Assembly: GCA_944548615.1 (NCBI GenBank)
Contig: OX155967.1
Location: 19,327,554 to 19,391,553, forward strand
Reading direction: 5' to 3'
Source: Micropterix aruncella
Taxonomy: Eukaryota > Arthropoda > Insecta > Lepidoptera > Micropterigidae
Length of the DNA: 64,000 bases
This document shows positions 12,736 through 24,500 of the stretch, one piece after another (the first letter of the stretch is position 1; each line of letters begins with the position of its first letter). The notes beneath the pieces were generated by a model. The model ran no database searches. It was not told the DNA's origin and saw only the letters and a program-made list of their open reading frames with translations. The position numbers were made by a program, and so were the translations under genes.

Positions 12736-13204
12736 CAAAAATTTTGGAACCGGTTTTTTTTGTAAAAAAATATATTATATTTTATTCGCCGACGACATGA
12801 AGATACACGCGCCTGTTTCTAGCACCGAGGTCTGCAGGAGACTGCAAGCGGACATCAACAGACTTGCTGAATATTGTGCCGCTAACGGGATTGACCCATT
12901 TACAACTACGGATCTTTATAAAGATCAAAAAAATGTATGGGGAATAGCCTCAATTTAAAAATATTAACGAGCAGATAACTTTTGCTTATTGTTTACCAAT
13001 CGCCGCACTGATCGTTTGACAGTGTTTCAGTGCATAGATAATTATCTTATTATCATAATTTTGAAGTGCTTTTCTATTTTAATTCGTATTAGCGTAATTA
13101 ACTTTCACTATGTCTTCAAAACAATAAGTTTTTACAATTTAAGCTTGTGATTGAAATTTATTTTATGCACGTTTTTTATAAATTTATGACCTAGATAGAC
13201 ATAG

Positions 13205-13245
13205 ATTATATAGATAGATATAGATAGATAGATAATATAGCGTTT
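13205..13245. repeat. GATA-type microsatellite
   Basis: Imperfect (TAGA)n run around TATAGATAGATATAGATAG. The surrounding 12,905-13,535 is AT-rich and shows no coding potential. Confidence 0.7.
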
Positions 13246-13620
13246 TTCATAGTAATAACTGTGTTTCTTTAATTTAAAATAGGATACAATCGATAAAGTA
13301 GTAGTTATATGAGCGTTAACCTACCAGCCTATTACTATTGATCGTTAAAACGACCCGCATTTTACGAGCTTTCCTGAATAGTCAGATATTTTTGGTATTT
13401 TTCCATATTTACTTTATGCATCAAGGTAATACTACAAAAAAACTACTGTGGTACGAGATAAAAAAATGTTTCAGTAACAACTGGGTAAATATACAAGTTA
13501 TATTCACGTGAAATACACGAAAGATCGGGTGGCATTATTATGTCGGTTCCGTTAGCTACATAATACCAGAAACGACTTGCGTTCGCGACTTGGGGGTTTT
13601 CCTTGACAGCAAACATTAAT

Positions 13621-14520
13621 TGAAAAAAAAATATTGGTATCTATAACCGATATGGGGAGAAATCGCTGAAGCCGCCGAAAAGTTTGAAAAATAACTATTG
13701 ATGATTACTTTCGGAGGTACGAAAGTCTACTCTATGAATATATCTCCCGTTTCCGTTTCGAGTTGCTGCCTCTACATTACTTGCATAAAATCTTAGCCAG
13801 GATAGCAAAGTGCAAGCGTATGTTACGCTGTTGATGTTGGCCTATAAAGTTTCATACTCTGGCATACATACCAGATTGGAAGGTAATGTTCGCGCGCGGT
13901 GGAGTATTGCGGTTGAATATAAGTCGTTGATACCACCTGCATATGTCACAGACAAAGTCAGCGCTACGCCGGGCGTAAGCTGTAATACAATCGAAAACGG
14001 TCTTCCACATCTTCGACCATGACTGCGGTTCTCAATTTAATCTCAATATCAATCTTGCAACGAAGGCGGGCAGATACATAAAATAAATATTTTTTTGAAT
14101 AGGGATTTTTGTGTTTTTATTATTTGCGGTTGATTTTATTGGTTTGAAGTTCCGGACTATTTTTCGGATTCGTTTGACGCCGGGGATCAATAAAGGTGGC
14201 CATCCACGGTCGCGCCATCGCGTCGACTGGCGCGATATACAGCTAAGATTTGACCGTGAGTGTGAAATCTTTTGGCGCGATGTAAAACTCTGGATTTCCA
14301 TTTGCTCCGTAATCCATCGCGCTAAGCTGTGGTGAGACGCCGAAGGATAGCGCTGTCAGACCGCGAGCGCCCCCCCCCCCCCCCCGGGGGGGATATTGCG
14401 CGCCAAGCCATCGCGCCATACTTCCCGCGACGTACCCACATACATTTGCGTTAATTCTGCGTGGTGACGTAAAGCGAATCGCATTTTCGCAGGTTGTGAG
14501 TATTTTGTGGGTCTAAAATG
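13621..14520. other. Non-coding stretch with CGCG-rich segment and C/G homopolymer
   Basis: Short open frames only. From about 14,180 GC content rises, with repeated GGCGCGAT and CATCGCG words, and there is a run of C followed by G at about 14,370-14,391. The repeated words suggest the end of a DNA transposon, but I could not define terminal repeats. Confidence 0.4.
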
Positions 14521-14527
14521 AATTGTG

Positions 14528-14660
14528 AGTCACAAAGAACAAACATTTATTGAATTCATAGAGAAATTCAAGGACTTAGAATGCCTATGGAAGCTGAACA
14601 ACATTGATTATAGAAATAAACACAAAAGATTGATTGCTAAGGCTACCGAGCAACTAGTAT
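14528..14660 (+). CDS. MADF-like domain segment (orphan exon or transposon relic)
   Basis: The frame reads FIEFIEKFKDLECLWKLNN then IDYRNKHKRLIAKATEQLV. This resembles the first half of a MADF domain, a DNA-binding Myb/SANT-like fold in which the residues around LW and DYxN are conserved. There is no in-frame ATG just upstream (a TGA precedes) and the segment stops at a plausible donor GTATGT (14,657). It could be an internal exon of a host gene with no other visible exons, or a piece of a PIF/Harbinger-type transposon, which often carry such a protein. The tail of the longer open frame past the donor looks unrelated. Function not assigned. Confidence 0.35.
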
Positions 14661-14739
14661 GTAAAAACATATGTTCTATGTTGTCTATGTTCATATCATT
14701 CATCCTATATCATTGTCACCTTAAGTACTCGGCCGTTTC

Positions 14740-15200
14740 CGTCAACCATCGCGAAAGTTCGCCTGATGAGCACGAGTCGTTAGTCCCCTGCGTCGAGACA
14801 CGAGGGACGATTGTGTGTTATTCGCTCCGCGCTTATAATAAACTGCCGATTGCCAGCATCCAGGTAAACATGAAAGATATATTCTTATTGTATCATGTTT
14901 ACACATACACGCTCTCCATTACACATACACGCTCTCCATCACACAAACACACACCAAAACCCATACACTCGCACATAGCGATTTTAACTGTTAGATTTAA
15001 ATTCTTTTTGGTTTTCTTTGTATTGCATTGTTTAGCATATTTTGTAATACTTATATAGCAAATAATTTAAAACATCATTGGTTTTGCTACTGTTATATAT
15101 TATGCTTATACGTTATTTTTCTATGCTGTATGTTTTTAATAAAAAATAAAATAAAAAATAAAAATAAAGTAATTCTATTATATACACATTAAAAAAAACG
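14740..15200 (+). other. Possible non-LTR C-terminal fragment and AT-rich filler
   Basis: Around 14,800-14,850 the frame reads RGTIVCYSLRAYNKLP, which faintly resembles the TRG...YNKLP end of non-LTR reverse transcriptases. It is followed by CACACA/CTCTCC-rich sequence and an A-rich tail near 15,130-15,175. Too degraded for a firm call. Confidence 0.25.
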
Positions 15201-15409
15201 GTTGTGTCACCCCCAGACTTTTCCGGCAAACAGACAAGCCCCCTACCCCCCACCCTTCAACCTTCTAAATCACCCAACCCCCCCGTGATTGTGTCTAAGA
15301 TTATGATCGTAAATGTATATTTTTAGAATTTCCGTTGTATTAAAATGGCTATTTTCCAATAAGAGGTAGTATTTTCTTAAATACGGCGGAATTAAAAAAG
15401 TATTTGTGT

Positions 15410-16075
15410 CGCTTGTATAAGAGATATTCCAACCAAAATTCCCAATGTGGCCCAACGACGCATTTGTGTGCCGAATTTCAAGTCTCTAAGTTTAATATTT
15501 TGAGATTGAAGTATGACTAGCCCGCCCCCTGGTGAGACCATTTCAATCACAATATGTTTAACAGATTTTCTAAGTTATATAGAGGATACAAAAATTCGTA
15601 GAATTTTCATATGGACAATAGTACTAATAATCAAACAGAATTGTTGGATAATTTCACAAATTATCATATGGTTTTTTTTAAAGAAAAATACAAATACAAA
15701 CAAATTAGTAATAATAAAAATAGTCAATAAACAAGTCACAAAAAAGTATAATAGTCAATAATAGAAAGCATAAAGAATAAAAATAGTCAAGAAAGTCAAT
15801 AGAGCTGCGAAAAATCGATATTGTCGAAGTTACCGATGCTATAAATGTTTTTTTTAAAAATCCAAATACTCTGTGGCTTTTTCTCAATGTGAACCTCCTC
15901 AAGGCCCCTGATGATGGCTGCGTGCCAAATTTCAGCTAATCGGATGAAGCATATCGCTATCGTGGAGGAATACACACACACACAGAGACACACATCTAGA
16001 TTATCACACAGACACACAGTCACACAGTCACACAGACAGACTTCAGTCTGGAAATGGTTTTAATCGTCTTATAAC
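15410..16075 (+). repeat. Dispersed repeat R3 (CACACA-tailed family)
   Basis: Contains AATTTCAAGTCTCTAAGT and GACTAGCCCGCCCCCTGGTG, with a second part at about 15,905-16,075 of GCCAAATTTCAGCTAATCGGATGAAGC and ACACACACAGAC. Other copies are at about 19,590-20,060 (two), 37,100-37,690 (reversed and + parts), 43,900-44,183 and 45,109-45,150 (split by a DNA transposon), and 54,640-54,930. The family is not recognised. The copies share an AT-rich end and a CA/TG microsatellite and carry no convincing protein. Confidence 0.7.
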
Positions 16076-16480
16076 CCCGTGGATCGGGGGGAGTTGGAGG
16101 GGGGGGGGGGCATGGGTAAAATAAATATATTTCCGCGTTCACAATAATTTCCCTAACCGTGGGTTGACCGGGAAAGTAAAAATGAGCCGACATAGCAGCT
16201 TTAAGCAAAATTTTGATGCATATTTATAGGATAGGCCCGTTGACTGCAGTCCCAGGTGGTAGCGATGAAGTTATTGCAAATACTTTGGAGCAATAGAGAT
16301 TCCTCGCGCGTGCCGTACACCGCCTGTGAGTACTGCTAGCTATGCTTCAAATATCCGCCAAAAATCCACTGATATTTTACTTCTTCTGGAAAATTCTAAA
16401 ACCACAAATTGGGCTCGATTGCGTTACTTCTTGAATAAAATTAGGAAATTGGTACATGTGAACGAGACAGGGTAATAGGA

Positions 16481-16658
16481 TAGAGCGGAATATAAATGAA
16501 TGCTTGTCACTTTTCCGCATTAAAACTACCCACCGACGATAAATCAGCTGATTCTAAGACCGCACGAAATGTGTTCAAACCTAATCGGACGGCTATAAGT
16601 TCGACCAGTAGTTTTGATGCGGGAAAATCAACGATCGCTCAATTTATATTCCGCTCTA
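16481..16658. mobile_element. 178-bp MITE with TA-flanked inverted repeats
   Basis: The ends TAGAGCGGAATATAAAT (16,481-16,497) and ATTTATATTCCGCTCTA (16,642-16,658) are perfect inverted repeats. The pairing continues inward imperfectly for another 40 bases (TTTTCCGCATTAAAACTAC against its complement near 16,605-16,625). If the outer TA is the target duplication, the element starts GAGCGGAA and fits a Tc1/mariner-type miniature element. No coding content. Confidence 0.75.
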
Positions 16659-16659
16659 A

Positions 16660-18118
16660 CATATTGCTATATCTCGTTTAATTGAACTAATTTTCAATAT
16701 TAGTTCATGAAGAAACGCAATCGGGATTATTATAGTTTACACCGTAATAAGTACTCTGTATAGTGTATAATATAATATACTATTGTTCATAGCATGTCCG
16801 CCCAAGCACAAGAGCATGGCATGGCCCAGTGGCATGCCCAGCGTTGGTGAATGGGTCAAGCCCGACATACCTTTTTGTGTTTTTTACGTTTTAATAGTTA
16901 AAAAAGTGGTACCTCTTTATTCTTCAATCTTCAGTTTGAAATTTACTGCTTGTGTCGTGGATTCAATAAAGCACACTGAAGGCATGCTACTGCTAGACAG
17001 AATTTAACATATACTTGTCAGCAGTCGCATACCTGCGGTGGCTTAAAGAAATGCCATTTTATTTGCTTGAGCAAGTGAAATCAAGTTAAGACAGAACTCA
17101 CCACAATGGACAATTTCCTTCATTGTTTATAAGGCAATAAAAACTACAAATCAATTGAAATTATACAATAAAAAATCTGTTCTGTCACTTGTTCAAAAGA
17201 AACGGAACTAAATACGGAACACGCTCGCACTCTACTTCCATAACGCAAGCCTCGCTTAAACGTCAATACAAAAGTCGCATAGGCGCATATATTGTTTTGC
17301 GCAATTTGCCACAGGTTAGAATGAGACCACTGATTTTGAAAGCCCCGTGTGCGAGCGAGATGACTAGCTGAACTGAACTCGGTAAGATTGCAGCGAATTG
17401 TCGATTTGTCGATAAGCTGTTTTGTCGCGGGAAGCGATCTGTGTCCGCTAGATAGCAATAGGCGCTCGCAAATTCATATATTAGTTTAGCGATCTTTTTC
17501 AGAGAATTTTTAATAGATAAGGCAAGCCGGACTTTTCGGTTTGTATGAAGAAACCGCCACTGAGCTCTGCTTAGTTAGGCGATATCGATAAACATATTAT
17601 AATAATTGAATTTGATTTCGTTGTGTGAATTAAGGAATTCAATTACATATTTTATTTGATGTTTTAAATTATGATATACATTATTGAGACTCGCCTAAAT
17701 AAATTACATTACATTACATTTTTGTCGAGACCAATTGACGCCTAAAAGCCGCTCTTGGACGTGTCAAAATAATTGGGTTAGGTAGTAAGCCTCGTTAGTA
17801 CTCTTTACTGAACATACATAGGTAGTCAAGAATTAACTACTAGATTGTCAAACTATAAATATAAATAATCAAAATAGAAGCCTAATTTTTAAAGTAGTCA
17901 GTAGTTCGAAAAGATACGTAGTAAAATTATTCATCGTAAAATTCAAATTGTCAGTAAAATGTTAAATAATCAAATTAAAGCTACGTTATGCATTTTAAAC
18001 TAAAAGTACAGATATAAGACCATATAAAATAATAAGGCTGAGACAATAAGGCTGTACTTTTTTAAGTAATTAAATGTGTACAATATTTGAAAAATCATGG
18101 CCCTCGAATTCGGCCAGA
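16660..18118. other. No gene seen; AT-rich, one possible LINE tail
   Basis: Only short accidental open frames. About 17,660-17,720 reads AGACTCGCCTAAATAAATTACATTACATTACA, a pattern like the short tandem tail of a non-LTR element. The segment 17,190-17,460 is slightly GC-richer with no recognisable product. Confidence 0.4.
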
Positions 18119-18430
18119 TTATAGAAAGGGTGGCCTGTCAGCATCTCCTTGATGATTTTTTTTTGAATTGTATGTCCTCCAGCTGTTCAAACTTTGTAGG
18201 GAGTAGATTATAGAATTTAATGCTAAGGTACAAGTAGCTTTTCTGTACTTTTGCCAGTCGTATTCGGGGTACGAATAAAAGGGAACTACCGCGGGTATGA
18301 TGCGAGTGAATGTCTGCATTAATTGCAGTTTCTGCGAGGGGCTGTCTAGCATACATTAAACACTTGTATATGAACGCCGAATACATAGTCATTACCCTTG
18401 CCTTACTGAAATATTTTGCATGAGGTCATA
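18119..18430 (-). pseudogene. Non-LTR reverse transcriptase C-terminal relic
   Basis: The reverse strand reads HSHHTRGSSLLFVPRIRLAK followed by SYLYLSIKFYNLLP, matching the usual C-terminal pattern of insect non-LTR reverse transcriptases: H-x-T-R-G, then S....G.K.YN.LP, then FKK. Only this end is left, consistent with 5' truncation. The element points left. Confidence 0.6.
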
Positions 18431-18485
18431 GTCGTTACCTGATATATGCTGCGCAGTGCTCTCTTTTGCAAAAGAAAGATTCTTT

Positions 18486-18563
18486 ATAAATAGAAATGAC
18501 AAACAAATAAATAGAAATGACAAATAAATAAATAGAAATGATAAATAAATAAATAGAAATGAC
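18486..18563. repeat. 21-bp minisatellite
   Basis: About four units of AAATAGAAATGACAAATAAAT with small changes, adjoining the reverse transcriptase relic on its right. Confidence 0.85.
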
Positions 18564-20060
18564 ACATGAGTCTGCAAGGGAGTGAGTCGATAGCAAAATT
18601 GGATTTACAGTAAATGCATTTTAACTCCTCCTACTTGAGTTAACCATTCTTGGTTTGACGCTTACAAATGCTAAGATTTGAGCTAATCAATTTTGGTTAA
18701 CCAACGGTCACCTTGCAAAAAATCCATTTAAAAAATAGAACGCGTTTCTAGATAGATAGATAGATTAGAACCGACAAGGTTATAATGTTTTATATGTCAA
18801 ATTTCAATGCGATCATTTTGCAGATATTCTTTTTATGATCCGTATAGTGGTTTACAAGTTATAGTCGTTTAACTCAAGGTCATTGACTTGCGCCGAATTT
18901 ACGCGCGAAAATGTCGCCGGCGTAAGTGACAGCTGAATTTTTACTTCGCGATTGGAGGGGTTAAATCTAAACAAATGGCTCAGACATACAACCGATATAT
19001 ATGGATAAAAAAAACGGGGGGTTTCCAGGGGTTTATTAGAATCCAGAGACAAATTAGAGTTGTCAAATACAACGGACGAACCCGTCACCTTAGGAAGTTT
19101 TAACGAAATGTATCGTTCTGTCTTCCGTGAGGTAAGCGCAGAAGACTTAGGACAAAACAATCCACCGTCAAGCTCCGCCACCTGCCCGTCGAGGCCAACG
19201 CGAGGCACCGGGAAAGGTATCCAGCGGGCAGCCTCGCCCCCTGACTACCAGTTTTGGCAGGATATCTCCGTCTGGAATTAACCTTCAGGATACCTCTATC
19301 CTCCCGACTCCAGAATCCAGAGACAATCCTTTGACAAAATATCATCATAATCGTTATGCCGTTTTATAAAAAAAAAACAGTTGTGTCACCCCAAGACTCT
19401 CCCGGGAAATAGCCAAGGACTGATTTCATCTAAATATTAATTTCATAAATGAAATCGATGAGCGCTCTCCCTCGGTCGGCGGACGAACCCGGTTGTGTTC
19501 CCTTGCAACCACCTCGGGCAGCGCGGTTCCTTTCTTGGCTAAGGGCGGGGTTGGGTCAAACACTAACAGATTTGATTAAAATGTATGGCAGAATTTAAAT
19601 ATTATTAGTGTAGCTTGTATATGAGATATTCCAAACAAAATTTCCCAACGTGATTTCGGCCAAACAAAGCATCTGGGTACCAAATTTCAAGTCTCTAAGT
19701 CAAATAATCGATTTCCCCCCTTGATAAACCGATTTCAATCTGTAGGTACTTCTAAAATCTTTGTAGCATTTTTGTTATTTTTGCAATATGATGTAGTATT
19801 TTCTTGTATACGGCCGAGTATTCAGTATTCAGTATTCAGTATTCAATTTATTTATTCAGAATATACAATAAAAGCATGAATTATGAATTAAAGCTAATTA
19901 TCGCATATTAGAATTCGTCAGTAAAAATTATTTGTGTCGCTTGCTTATGAGATATTCCAACCGAAATTTTACAATGTGGTTTTGGCCCAACGACGCATCT
20001 GTGTGCCAATTCTCAAGTCTCTAAGTCCAATATTTCGAGATTGGCTAGTGCGCCCCTTGG
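18564..20060. other. No gene seen; dispersed repeats
   Basis: Holds a segment at 19,050-19,240 (GTTGTCAAATACAACGGACG, GACGAACCCGTCACC) that is also found diverged at 41,965-42,160, an R1 copy at about 19,375 and two R3 copies. There is a TCAGTATTCAGTATTCAG run at about 19,830. No supported coding sequence. Confidence 0.6.
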
Positions 20061-20079
20061 TAAAATGAAGTAACAAAGA

Positions 20080-20434
20080 TCTGCATCGGTGCGGATGAGG
20101 TCCCTTTCAGTTTCGAAGTTAAAAACCGGTGTCCATATGGACGACAACCTCTCATGGCGGCCACATATTCGAGAAATGCGACGCAAACTCTTCGGCCGGT
20201 CTCATTCGCTGAATAGGCTGGAAAATATCCTCCCGGAGGAGAGCAAGATTACGATTTGTCAGTCTGCTCTCCTCCCCCTTCTGGATTATGGAGATGTCGC
20301 ATTTCTCGACCTCACAGAGGAGTTATCCACCAAAGTTGAGCGTCTCCAAAATGTCTGCATTCGTTATATAAATGGTCTCAGAAAATTTGACCACATCAAG
20401 GAGTACAAAGAGAAGCTTCACTGGCCGACCCGGG
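20080..20434 (+). pseudogene. Non-LTR reverse transcriptase, left part, interrupted by the BEL element
   Basis: The open frame has GVHMDDNLSWRPHIREM, then LPLLDYGD, then VERLQNVCIRYINGLRKFDH and KLHWPTR, the classic thumb/C-terminal order of insect Jockey/CR1-like reverse transcriptases. The frame is cut by the LTR at 20,435 exactly inside the WPTR segment and resumes in sense at 28,466. The element was already 5'-truncated or decayed when the BEL element landed, because no upstream domains adjoin. Confidence 0.8.
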
Positions 20435-21533
20435 TGTACGAATTATCACTTGCATTATCTAATATGGGTGGCTGTTCGCGAGAGATCGATTCTTAGAAGC
20501 TTATATTCCTCTTTCACACGCTCGAGCCACCCCATAACAGACATAAATAACAGACACTGAAACAAAATACGGCTCATTCAAATATTAAAATCATCCGCAA
20601 GGAAGTCCTAACTAAATACGCAGGACAAAATTCCATGAAAGGTCCTGGTAATAATATATCGCCGTCTTTAAGGGCCGAAGACCCCTAATTAATTATCAGC
20701 CTGTCATTTCTCGCAGTGGATATATCGAGGGTGTCGACCGATAACAAAAAATCGTAAACGCGGCAAGCCGCTCGCGCAACCCTCTTATATTAAAACAAAT
20801 GTGGTAATCTCAAAATAATCGCAATGTTTGAGGTAATTAGGAGGCTATTAATTATTCGACTGAAAGCTTGGATAAAATCAAATACTTATAATTTTGCTAG
20901 CTATTCGAAGGAATTTTAAGTACTAAATATGATGTATTGTTAATGTTTAATCTACATATTTTCGCTATAAACCTAATGATAATGTAGTAGTAATACATAT
21001 TATAGAAAATTACCTTCAATTAAGGTGAGATTAATTTAAGTTAAAAATGTAAGCCTGATTGAATAATATGTACTCTCGCTAAGCCACACCCCTTAACCCT
21101 CAGTAGGCCGGTCTCTTACCGCCGCCATTGCCTTTTAACCAATCACGGGTTAGAGTGGCGGGGCTTTAGCGAGGCTAGTGAACGATTTTGGAAAATCGAA
21201 CAGTCACAAAAATACCGAGGTCGAGAATGAACGACCCTTAAGCGGCGGGATAATAGTTGTACATACGGCAGCCCTTGGCTGGTCTCGTACTCGCGCGCAT
21301 AATTTAAGTGTATACTGTAACTCACGAGTAAATTGAAGGACAATAAACGTTCTTTTGAAATAAACTCTTTCACTGTGTGATCATCTAATAGAGTGTGAAC
21401 CAGATACGGGAGACTACTCGGCGGCCAGGAAGAACGAGAGAACGCGAAGGTAAATAACATTTACAGTCCACAAAAACCACCCTTCAGCAGTGGGAGAAAC
21501 TCACAGAAAAATAACTGATGGATTTTATAACCA
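20435..21533 (+). repeat. 5' LTR of the BEL/Pao element
   Basis: Begins TGTACGAATT and ends TTTATAACCA, giving the TG...CA ends expected of an LTR. Two AATAAA signals lie at about 21,342 and 21,359, in a suitable place for the end of R. No clear primer-binding site beginning TGG follows directly after 21,533, which is odd and may mean an unusual primer. Confidence 0.95.
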
Positions 21534-21595
21534 TAAGTGATCCATCGCAGCCGGATGAAAAATAAAGAAAAGAACCTTGAAAAATAAATTGTACG

Positions 21596-24500
21596 ATGGA
21601 GTCGACCGCAGAAAAATCGAACGTATCGAGGCGGACCTGGTCACAAAGCAGCAGGAGGAGTGAAAGAGTTCAGGAAGTGAAAGAAGCATCAGAACAGCTG
21701 AGGCGGGTCACCAGAGAACAAGCAAAGGTAGCCGCGGAAAAGAAAAAATTGGAATCAGAGGCGATAACGCAAAGGGAACAACTCCGTGCGACCGAAGAGA
21801 TAGCGACGGCAAAACGCAGATCGGAGGCGGCAGGGGCGGCGGCTGCGATTCAAGTGCAACATGCAGATTTAGAAGCTGAATTGCAGATGCTAGAAGCAGA
21901 CCGTCAGCACGCACTTAGAGTGTTAGACGTAGTTTCCGAAGCTTACGACTCAGAAAAAAGCGGAGAATGGGAGACAAGAAGTTACGCCGATCTTGAAGAA
22001 ACAGCAGGTCGTACTACGCTGTGGGCAGAGACGCAAGCACCGCTGACTTCATATAGTGAACCCGACCAAATAAAACCACGAAATGAAGAGCGATACCGCG
22101 GCAGGAGAGAAGAAGAATCGGACGAGGCGATGCAGCTCGAGGCGGGCGCGGCGGCACCTCACGGGGCAACACATCGCGCGGCACACGAGGGGATGCGGCT
22201 CGAGGCGGGCGCGGTGGCACCTCACGGAGCAACACATCGCGCGGCGCACGAGGGGATGCGGCTCGAGGCGGGCGCGGCGGCACCTCACGGAGCAGCGCAT
22301 CGCGCAGCGGGCGGCGAAATCGCGACCGAAGCGGACGCGGCGGCCATAGACGCCGCCGCGGCCGCTGGCTCCAGCACAGGAGACGGGTCCGATGACAGCG
22401 CGAGCAAAAAATTAATAAGCCAGGTATGTCGAGTAATTTCAATAGCCTCCTCGAAGCCGCAATATAACAAAGAACTTCCACCCTTTAGTGGAGATCCACT
22501 TCAGTTTTTAGCCTTTAAATCGATTTTTAACCAGTCCACCGAAGTTATAGGTCTGAATGACGAACAAAACTTACTTCGCTTGCAATCCGCGATACGCGGA
22601 CGAGCAAGAGATTGCGTTTCAGGGTTACTTTTATCCCCTGCGAACGTTGGCGAAATAATGAAAACATTAGAGACGTTATTTGGAAATCCAAATGTAATTA
22701 TTCAGCGCACACTAGCTGATTTACGTAAAACCAGGGACCTCTCTGAATTTATAGAAGCAGAGGAATTGTTGCAATTTGCTTGCCAAGTTAAGAATCTGGT
22801 GGCCACAGTAAAATCAGTAAATAGGATTGAGCACCTATGGAACCCAGAACTTTTAGGTTCTCTTGTAGCGAAGTTGCCAAAAAACTTATTAACATTGTGG
22901 CTAGGAGATAAAGGAAGGGGTAAACCAGACGAACCGGTTATCATACGATTCGCATCTTGGCTAGAAACACTAGCGATAGACTCGCAAGATGCGGGAATAG
23001 GTCCATTAGACAGCGGTAGAAAAAATCAAGTAGTAGCGCGCGATAAAAAGTATAAACAGCAAAATCATAAAAATTACGTTCTTAACATGACTGAGCAGTC
23101 TCGTATGAAATGCCCAAATTGTACCGGCGATCATTTTCTCAGCAAATGCGAAAGGTTTAAAAAACTTTCCCTAGACTCTCGCTGGGGAGTCGTAAAATCA
23201 CTTAAGCGATGCTTTAAATGCCTTGCACCTTCGCACGGCAGGAAAAACTGCCCAGCCTATAAAAGGTTTCCTCGATTTAAGTATCATTTCTTACTTACTG
23301 CCGCGGACGCGGCGCTCGGCGGAACCGAGATAATTACGGCAACAGCCGAAGGTGAAACACAGACCGGGGCTATTGTCGCGCATACAGTAGCCAACAACAG
23401 AGTCCTCTTGCAAGTTTTACCGATAACGTTAATAGGACCAAAGGGGAGAAAGGTAGTTTACGCGCTTTTAGACAGCGGATCGACGGTCTCTATAATAGAC
23501 CGCGAAGTCGCGCAAGAGCTGAATATTAGAGGGCCTCCCACCAATATGGAGGTATGTGGTATAGGAAGTATGAAAACTTCTTCTAAAGGGGCTGAAACAG
23601 TCTCGTTTCAAATAAGGGGGGAATTGGGCCGTAAGGTTTTCGACGTGCAGGCTTATAGTATTGCGGCGTTAAACCTTCCGAAATTAAAAAATTTATCGGC
23701 GGCCGCCTCTGATTTTGACACTTTGACTGCGGTGAAAGTCGACAAAATATCAGATGTCCAACCGCGCCTACTAATCGGGGCTAATTGTTGGGAATTAATC
23801 GTTTCACGCGGATTAAGGCGCATTAATGACGAATTATCGTTGTCAAAAACACTACTGGGCTGGGTTCCAGTGGGACGAGTATCTGTAGATAGGCAAAATG
23901 ACGCATTACATAGCTTCTGCCTAAGTGATAGCGGTAGCAATGACGCGTCTCTTCAGAGATTACTCGAGGAAAACCTCAGATTAGAGCAAGACTGGCCGAA
24001 TAAAAAGCGAGAACTTGCGGACTCGGTAAGGTCTAAAAAATTATTAGAATCCACTACTTCGTTAAACGGCGGGGTATGGCACACGGGGTTGCTCTGGCGA
24101 GATGACAGACGTGTTCTTCCTGATAGCCGACCTATGGCGCTAGCTCGACTTCACGCCGTCGAGAGAAAAATGGACAGAGATCGGACTTATGGAGACGCTT
24201 ATTGTCAGAAAATGGACAAGTACTTAGCAGAAGGTTACGCCGAAGAGGTAGACCCTTCCAAATTAGCCGGCCGAACTGATATATGGTTTTTACCACACTT
24301 GGGTGTCTGTAGCGCCGCCAAAGGAAACAAGCTTAGGATCGTGCATGACGCTGCTGCTAGCGTAAAGGGAGTATCTCTAAATAGCTTACTGATAACGGGG
24401 CCAGACTATAATCAAAGCATAACAGGTATACTTTTTAGGTTCCGCGAGCATCCGGTGGCTTTTACCGCCGATATTGGGGACATGTTCATGCGTATTAAGG

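Larger units (their letters stand above)
11945..13620 (+). pseudogene. Non-LTR retrotransposon reverse transcriptase, broken into three pieces
   Basis: Three collinear + strand fragments of one reverse transcriptase. About 11,980-12,078 has the motif SSGVPQGSHLGPLLF. About 12,772-12,900 has the catalytic motif FADD (YILFADDMKIHAP). About 13,540-13,620 has RDLGVFLDSK, a segment normally found about 80-100 residues after FADD. Foreign DNA separates them at 12,079-12,771 (a repeat with an AAAAAAGGAGGAGGTTATC motif plus a minisatellite) and at 12,905-13,535. Stops and insertions make it non-functional. The Jockey/CR1-type assignment is from motif wording only. Confidence 0.6.

Noticed and set aside
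22014..22481. Arg/Pro-rich frame on the reverse strand (155 codons)
   Set aside because: Shadow of the GC-rich in-frame repeats of gag.
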